Of a stretch of DNA of 37,382 nucleotides, positions 10,801 through 19,800 are shown in pieces. The notes under the pieces were generated by a model. The model was not told the DNA's origin. It saw only the letters and a list, made by a program, of their open reading frames with translations, and did not search any database. This stretch comes from Apostichopus californicus (lineage: Eukaryota; Echinodermata; Holothuroidea; Aspidochirotida; Stichopodidae): contig JAIPMN010003567.1 in the NCBI GenBank assembly GCA_020650975.1, forward strand, positions 1 to 37,382. Reading direction: 5' to 3'. How positions within the stretch are numbered: position 1 is the first letter of the stretch; every line of letters starts with the position of its first letter. The translations under genes were made by a program, and so were the position numbers.

Positions 10801-13800
10801 GAGCACCCTATTCATTCTCAAACCCTGCAAAAGAGAGAAAGAAGAAGAAGAAAAAGTGGAAATATAATTATTTATACCCTATGTTTAAAGAATAATTACA
10901 AAATTGGTATGGAATAATTAAAAGATTGACAATATCAAAATCAGTTATTTTTAGCACTTTTTCCTACAAAAGGTCAATGGTTCTCTTGGAAAAGCCTTCC
11001 CTGACAGTTTCCAGGTTTTTCATGGATGGAACTGGTTGTGATCCTAGATCCCTTGGTGTAGCAAGTACCCTGGATGGCTAAGGAGTCACCACCCCGAGGG
11101 ATATAGCATTTAACAAGGATCATATTCAACTACTGGTAGAGTTGATCCCAGGAACACGACATTGGCTATCAAATTGTTTGCTGTAAACCTAATCAGGATG
11201 GAGTCTGAACAAAACCACACACGTTTAGGGAATAATCTAGATCAAAAATTAAAATTCCCTCATTCATAGTATGGAAAAAATGAAGGTCAAGTCACAGGTT
11301 ATTAATGTCACAACCAAAAGAAATTTGGCATACAGGAGCAAGAAAAGGCATCTTGAAGTAAAAAAATGTCCAAACTCAAGTCAAGTATATGGTATCGGAA
11401 ACATAATTTGCTGTTTAAATTTCCATCACAGATATGTAATCCAGAACAGGTACTTGAACTTACATGCACAATGGCTGTAGCACCCTCTTCTGTGATCTTG
11501 TTGTGACATAAGCTAAGCGTTAGCAGATTCTTGTTACATGTTTTCTCTGTTGACAAAGCTTTACCAATCAAAGCAGCACCCTTGTCTGTTATACCATTGT
11601 GCCGTAAGGACAGGTTGACAATCCTACAAAAAGAACAAGAAATTAAAAGCATTTCATGTAGAAACTCAGACTTCTAAATGTGTAATTAGAATCTCCCTTC
11701 CCTTCTCTCTTAAAACTATCCCCTCCCACCCCGACCTCCTCAATGTAACCTCTGAGCTTAAAATACCCCACTCCCCCTCCCCAAGTACTGAAGATAACTG
11801 GTGCCCTCAGGCTATGGTATCATTTATGTCAGGTTTATAGGTCTCTTGAACTGTTCAATAGCAGTAACTAAACAGGTTGTGAATTAACTGCCACGATACT
11901 GATAGACTCACAAGCTGTCTTCACTGCTGATGAGATAGTACCATGGTTCATCTTTGCACTCATTCCCTTCAATGGTAACATTCCTAGCATGAAAAGACAA
12001 ATTGAAGAAATAAGACATTATCAGAGAAAATGAGAAATTTACATAACATTTTATGTAATTCAAACTGAATGTAAGAGTGTTAGCTTAAGGTAGATTAAAT
12101 ATGTTGAATGAAATCATCATTGAATTATAATGTGATATATTTGTTTTCTCTTATATTGACATCACACAAAAAGTATTATTGAGAGGAAGGAGGAAGAAGC
12201 AGGGGGGATGGGGGGCGGGGAGGGTATGGGGGGGTAGGGGGATGGTACAAGATAAGATGATAGTGGTGTACATAGCACATTTAAATGGATCTGCTGGAGC
12301 TATGCAATTAGAGGTGGCAGATTAGTTCTGAATTAAAGCCATTTTAGTGATGATACTGTATCCATCTAAGTGTCCCCTAACTTGCCACCAGAGACAGAGA
12401 AAAAACTTACTTCAAATTGGCACACTGAGGTAGAAAGCTGGCCAACTCTTTGACAGTATTTTCTGCTAGAGCGCAGTTCCAGAAACTGTTGAAAAGAATA
12501 TAACACAATTGGTGAAATCACTCTGACCAATGGTGTTTGAATAATCTAGGTCGGTGAGGAGTCACTGAGAAGGGACAAATATCAGCAGCAATCAGCAGCT
12601 TCTCTCAGTACTTTATGTAGGATAACTGAATATAAGCTAGACCAATCATAACAGGCCAACAATGTAGGATAACTGTATATAAGCTAGACCAATCATAACA
12701 GGCCAACAATGTAGGATAACTGTATATAAGCTAGACCAATCATAACAGGCCAACAATGTAGGATAACTGTTTATAAGCTAGACCAATCATAACAGGCCAA
12801 CAATGTAGGATAACTGTATATAAGCTAGACCAATCATAACAGGCCAACGATTTGAATTTCCACTTTTTCAATTGTATCTAAGGATATGCTCCTAGGTTGG
12901 TAATTACAGTAACTATAAAGTCTTGCAGATTTCTAAAGATGGTATGTTTGTACATTATTAATATGAATGTTGCAAAGAGATATGTGTTAGCAAATGATTC
13001 TCTTAAAATATTTGTTTTTCCAATTCGAGACAACTCTGAAAAAGGAATTCAGTGCTATCGACATTCCATACGATTATGATTTTTGGTCATTCTAAATTCG
13101 ACTAAATAACTGTAAGTTGCATAAGAAAATCTTCTTTCAGAGGGATTAACACTTTGCTAGAATAAAATGAACTTTTAAGTAATTTTGCATTCGAGCTTAC
13201 TTTATCGTACTCAGTTTCTCAATGGTTGGGAAACACTGCTTGAAGATTCCAACCATCATCTCATCAATTTTCCAACCTGTAAGATGAAGAAAATGTCATT
13301 CAATGAAATTAAAGGAGAAAGTCCCTTACGACCAGATATGGGCTACTTATAATAAACATAAGCCATGAAAGTCATCTCCTACAATTTAAGAGTGACTGCA
13401 TCCTTCTTGAGCAAGAACTATGAATGTTTTTCATTTGAGCAACTAGTAACCAAAGTTGTCCTTTGTGTTCTCATATCTTACCGGTCTGATGGATAGCATA
13501 CTCTTATCACTGTGAAGTAACTTCTTTGCCTCTTCAACCCCTCCTCCTACCACCCACCCCCAAACACACTTTTGATCTGAACAGATACAAGCCAAGTAGT
13601 ATCAAAGCTTCTACCAGTTTTGTTTCAGACTGTGTTAGTATAATGCATTCTGTTGTATATTTGTAAATGAAAGTAACTAACATTCATCCCATGTGCCTAT
13701 AACGCACTACTGAACGTACAGAATTAATACTGACATTCTTCGGTACTTTTGTTGCTGCATATTACATAAATGAGAGGATATCTCTGATTACCTCTGATAT

Positions 13801-16800
13801 AGATCTCTGTGACAGTAGCCGGCTTGTCATCATTTTCCATTTCTACCTGGATCGTCGGTTTGAAGTACTGATACTTCTCCTTGGTAACGTAAGTTTTCGG
13901 GGTTGGATCGGACTCGTCCCTGGGGTCAGGAGTTGGCTCAGGAGGGGGTTGGTTCTTACCCTTTGGGTCATCTTTCTTTGTATCTGGTGGGGGAGGTGTA
14001 CCCGGCCTCTTAGCCCTCACTACCACCGGCGGTATTTCGGACTGAGGTAGCCCTGCTCTCCGACACAACTCCACAAAGTCAGCGTCGAAGATTCCGGTGC
14101 AGACATACGGATCTAGACGACGTAAAAAGATACAAAGGTCGTGATAAATATTGATAAATATAGTTTTCAAATGAATCTAAACTTGTGGCATTCTCAGTAT
14201 AGATATCAACACCTCTCTCGCAGTTTGATTCGCTTCACGTTTTAACATGAAAACGGTTGGCTTCAGTTTAAAGACAAATAATATCTTCTAGTCTATGTTA
14301 CTTTGATTGATACTGCAAATCGGTTCCAATCGCTGTTAACAGTGATTGGATCAACCATCACTGTACAACTACATGTAAATGGGGAGTATAAAAGTGACCG
14401 CAAAACAATAGTGTGCTCTCAACCCCCAACCCCCCCCCCCCCCCGACCCCTTTCCTTTTTATGTAAGATAATAGAGATCATAAGGAGCTTCCGATGGCAA
14501 ATGGGGAGCAAAAAAATGTAGAATATAAAGAGTATCTACCTGGAGTCTTGTTGGCGTCATCTTCATTTGCTTCTTGAGAGGAAGACTGACCACCCTTGTC
14601 TTTCAGCGCTCTTTCAACTCTTTTCCCCATTTTTACCTTCTTGACAACACTGCAAATGAAATTAGAAAACGAGTCATAAAAGAAGTGTTTCTTGCAGTAA
14701 ATACTCTCACATCAAAGTAGTGCTATGCTTTTGTTAACTTGTTTAACACAACACTCCATAGTATACATTTTGCTGTTTCACTTTATCATCACTGACTTTC
14801 AATCTAAGATATATCATATGTTTGAGCATGTCAGTTGTTCCTCCTCAGCTGATATCAGGTGAAGGTCAAATGTTGCAAAACTCCAGAAGACTGAAAAATG
14901 ACTTAGCAGCCTTTGTGAGTGTTAGCAATCATTCAAAGGTGTTTTCATCATTTGTTAAATTGTTAAAAGATTTTAAGCCATGACAAATCTTTCAAAATCA
15001 TTAAGGAGTGAAAAAGTCTGGTATGTGACCAAAACAGTGGGAGTTCCATACTGACAGTGCATGTAATTTACTTCACAGTTTTGCCTGGTACTGTACGTAT
15101 GGAGAAAATCTGTGTTGAAACCGAACATACTGTTATTACTGTGATGGCTATTATTATTATACACATGCTTGTCATGTACACTGATTGTAAGGCCTTGTAT
15201 ATACAGTACAGTAATAGGAGAAATGAATGAAGTATTAAAGTTACACTTCATATACGAAACACAAACTCCAAGGTAATTACAAGTTTAACAAACGTCTTGT
15301 AAATGAATATTACAGAGCTAGGTAAAACCAAATGACACAGATTGCATTTTGACCGAGGTGACAACCTCAAATGAGGCTTTAAACCCCCCCCCCCCCATGA
15401 GACTTGTTAGTGCCCTTCACTTGGTCTAGACAAATGTTGCTTGTGTCTTTCAAATATCACCCTATACTGATGACACAGGTTGCTCTAATCCTGTTTTTCC
15501 TTTAATATTTCGTCGATGCCCTTCTCCATTCACAAAGTCAAAGTTTAATGTTCAATCAGAAATTATTGATAGCTATACTGTGAAGCAGTGTATCATGAAA
15601 CTTACAGCTACGTAGTACATCTGCACAGCAGCAATGTTGTTCAAGGATTAATTATACATCTGGGATAACTCTTTGTGTTTCTTCATTGTACTCTGAAATG
15701 CATTGTAAGAAATAAACAGGACCCCCCCCACCCCAGAATTGTTTGCCCACCATGGCCAACCATAATACATATATGCCTAGTACATTTTCAGACTTATATC
15801 AAAGCGCTGAAATTATCATTATACATCTGGAACCTTCATTACAAAGCATTGCATATTTATGATTATGGACAGTATACAATATGTAGTGTGAAAATTCTGT
15901 GGTACAATGTTAAATGTTTTGAGAATTTTATATGCATCACACATCAAACTGCACAGAATTTAGATATCATCTGCTTTCTTGAATCACAACACACTGATGG
16001 AGGATATAACATGTTAGTTTGGGATTACAATTATTATATATAGGGAGTGCATGTGACGGAATATCATGGGGATGAATGTGACATCATGACAGTGAGGGTA
16101 ATGGGAGAGAGAATGCTAGGATATCGATTGTCTAGGTCTATGCAAACCTTTTAACAACTGAACATTTCTAACTAGTAGTGTAAAACACTGCCTGCCACCA
16201 CTAGGGAAACCAATTAGCAGTTTACATGGAATTCCATTTAGGGCACAGGGTTTGAATACAAAGGACACTGCATACTATATGTACCAGAAACCAATTATAT
16301 ATAAGATCTGCCTACTTTCTACAGTAACCATTCTACCTGCCAGGAAGTTCACCATACTGTACTTGTGCAGAATCCAACAAAGGCCCCTTTGTGGGGGACA
16401 CAAAATAAAAGCTAAACTCACCATTATCAATTACAGTCTATGATAAGTTTTGGCTGTTGTCTTTGTTAGTTTCTTTTTTGTAATTCTTCTGTTAGTGGGA
16501 TGGAGGAGTAGGGGTTAAATGGAAGGATTCATATCTAATAGCAACATTTCCATTTGTGCTGTAATGCATCCTGTGTCTGTCATTTGTATCCACTAGGCTA
16601 CCCTACTCTGCAGACTGGCTCTAAACTATTGGTTGGACAAAAACTCCACATTACTATGTATGTACAGTTTACCTTCTCTGAAAAGAAGAACTAGTAGTGA
16701 AGACTTCCCTGTCAGAGAACATATTTAAAACAGACAGTTCTACAAAGTCATAAATCCCAGAACCTCATAAAATTCAGTTGAAACAAATGCAGCACACCAT

Positions 16801-19800
16801 CCAACCTGCAGAAAGCACATATACTGTTAGTCAATAAAAACTGTTTTTCTCCTTCTCTATGCATTGTCATATATAGTAGCTCCATGAAAAACGGTAAACC
16901 TGTTTCACATTAATGAAAAAAAATAAGATGATGGGCATGTGTGGAGAAGAATACCATTGGATGGGTGGTAATTGTAACAACTCATATGTACTGACATTGT
17001 ATGTATGTCAGCAATTGCGAGATGTACTCAGGTGCAAGTGAGTCACAACAACATGTAAAGGGGTTAATACTCACTTGGCCATTGACAGTCACGTAGAAAG
17101 TTACTTTAGTCAAAACGCGATTTTCAAGAGAAGAAATTTAACACAGAAAAAATATTAGTTATGGTCTAGAATAGTGCAAACGTGGTTTACAAATTTATTG
17201 CAGGGACTGATGTTTATTGAGATTTATTTTATTTCATTAGCAATGTTTGTCAATGCTCATCATGTTATTGGAAGTATCTGTACAAGTTTGTTGCATTTTA
17301 AGTTCAGATTATTATATTGTGGAGAGCCCTTTCCATACGTAGTTGGCCTTGGCCTTAGTCATTGCATTTGGCGTGTTTCTATGCCTCAAAGTGAAGTAGT
17401 ATTTAATATTATTCTATGTATTCTGTCCTCATTTATCTATGGACATGCACTAATGATTGTGGTGTCAGACATTTCCTTCATATCTCATTAGGTTGCTAAT
17501 GCAGGTGACTGCACATTGATACAGCAAAGTTAAGGAACAGTTTCAACTTTAAGCACTGGTCTCTGCCATCAGTTTGGGATATATGCATGGTATTTTGCTG
17601 GCCCATCACTTCTAGTGCATACATGCTGTAGAATTAAACACTCCTGGCACTGCCATTAGATACATCTGGCATCCATAGACTATACTGCTGCTAGCTGAGA
17701 TATGTCTTGGAATATTTTGTTCAAAATATGTTGTATGGATGCCACTGTGGTGTACTAATAGCATCCATAATAATAGGCCAGGCGACACAACATCGTTTTC
17801 TTATTAGACTAGAGCCCACTTGCACATCATAGGGGGTTAGGCCCAATTAATTCGGTATGCTTATCAAATGTTAGTAATGCATTGTAATCCTTCAAACCTA
17901 CTATATAACCTAATAACCTCCTTACAGATCCACGCCAAATGTTCGACGTAGCCTAGGCCGTTGTCATCGTAAGTTGCACGACTACGCTGCGCCTAGTCTA
18001 CACTACAGTAAGGTAGGCCTAGCATAGCCTACACAACTTAATAAACCTGTCACTATGCACATAATAATATCCTAACATAATACGACATATAGGTCTTGAC
18101 AACCTAGCCTAGGCTCCCTAACTTCCAAGTAACACTCGATCAAATCCAGGGCTTATCTACATGTTACTGAAATTCACACGCAATTGTTGATCAAATGTCT
18201 ATACCTTCCTCAAGTTTCATACAAAGTAATTGAACAATAGTTCCAATACAGACATTGTATGGAAGCATTCATAAACGTTGAGAGCACAGGGCGCTGCAAG
18301 AAGAGTCCGTGTTGTCAACGGAAAAGTTTCATAGCAACGTTGACTTGCTCCAAATCGTTTAGGACCCACTCACGCAGGATCGATGGTGGCATACTCCTAT
18401 TAGAGTCTATATCAATCCGCTCGATTGTTCTCCTGCTTCAGGAAAAGTGCCAAAAAGCAGCAGGAGAACATCTTTTTTGACCTGTTATCAATCATGATCT
18501 AGTTTTTAATGGTTTGCATGTTGAAGAGCATGAATGGAAGTACATGTGGTGAGAAAATTGGGTCAATTGAAGCAATTTTAGACCCCTTTAGGCCTCCCAG
18601 GAGCAGCGTAGGAAATTTGTTTACCACTGAGTGAAGAGGTTTGTTTACAAGTGACGAAAACTTCCGGCTGGGATAGCAAAAAATCTACATGGTCAATATA
18701 CGGAAAATTGATGGTGCCATGAAAGGCCAACTTGTCAGCTATCCGGTGATGGGTAGCGTTTAGCTAGTGAAAACTTCTATCTAGACTTAGAGACCACATT
18801 ACTTTTGTGATTTAGTGTGTAAGTCAATGGGGCTTTTAATGGGCGTATGCTACCCGATTGCTTCTACCGTGACAACCACAAAGTATAACAACCACGGAAG
18901 TAATACTTCCGTGTTGACAACCGTTTCTTATTGATCACCAGTCTTTTGAAATAGGTATTTTTTAGAAGGAATGTAAATCCAGGGGCGTCACCGTGATGAC
19001 AGATGGGAGGGGGAAAACGCCGAGCTAATAATGTAGACACGTTATCAAAAATAGTCAACCATGTCGCTTTAAAATGTCAGCCTGGTATGGTACTGGTATG
19101 GTACTCATAGGAGTATCCGGCATATTACACGCACTAACAAGCCCTCATAGTCGAGGACGAGCAGGTAAGGGTCCCTGCCCCTTTTTCCAAAAAGAACCTC
19201 GCAGGCCTAAACGTTATTGTTCATTCATTGCATGGATGACATCAACACCATACCTTCGTCAAATTTGCAATCCATTGTAAAATATTTGTTTGAAGCCGTT
19301 GGGTTTTGTGTTGCATCAGAGGAATTGACCTATTGGGACCCGGCGCATGTGTGTTTATCACATAATTAGATAAGAGTATTTGTTTCATGTATTACAATTT
19401 TGTTGACAGTGGTAGCATATAGCTAGTCAGACCTGAAGAGAGGGGGCATGGTGGTACAACATATCCAACCCAGAGGACATATGGTGTCAATAATCATAGG
19501 GAGCTCCTGCAAGCACAGGAAGATATTGTATAGAGAATAGTTCTTTATTTCCAGATTCAATAATACAAACGTAACATATCAAAGTATCAAAAGTATTACA
19601 AAAATGAGAGAGGGGGAGGCGCTGAATGGTCAGGCCACCTTACAAGAGAAAAAAATACAAATGTAAAATAAATCCTTGGATAACATTGCTGCAACAAATT
19701 TCAGATGTAAAAAGCTGTAAATTTAATGATAAATAAGGAGTTTGCGTAACTGGTAGGCCCACAGTAGAGCTATCAATAATTCCTCATTGAATCCCTGGGA

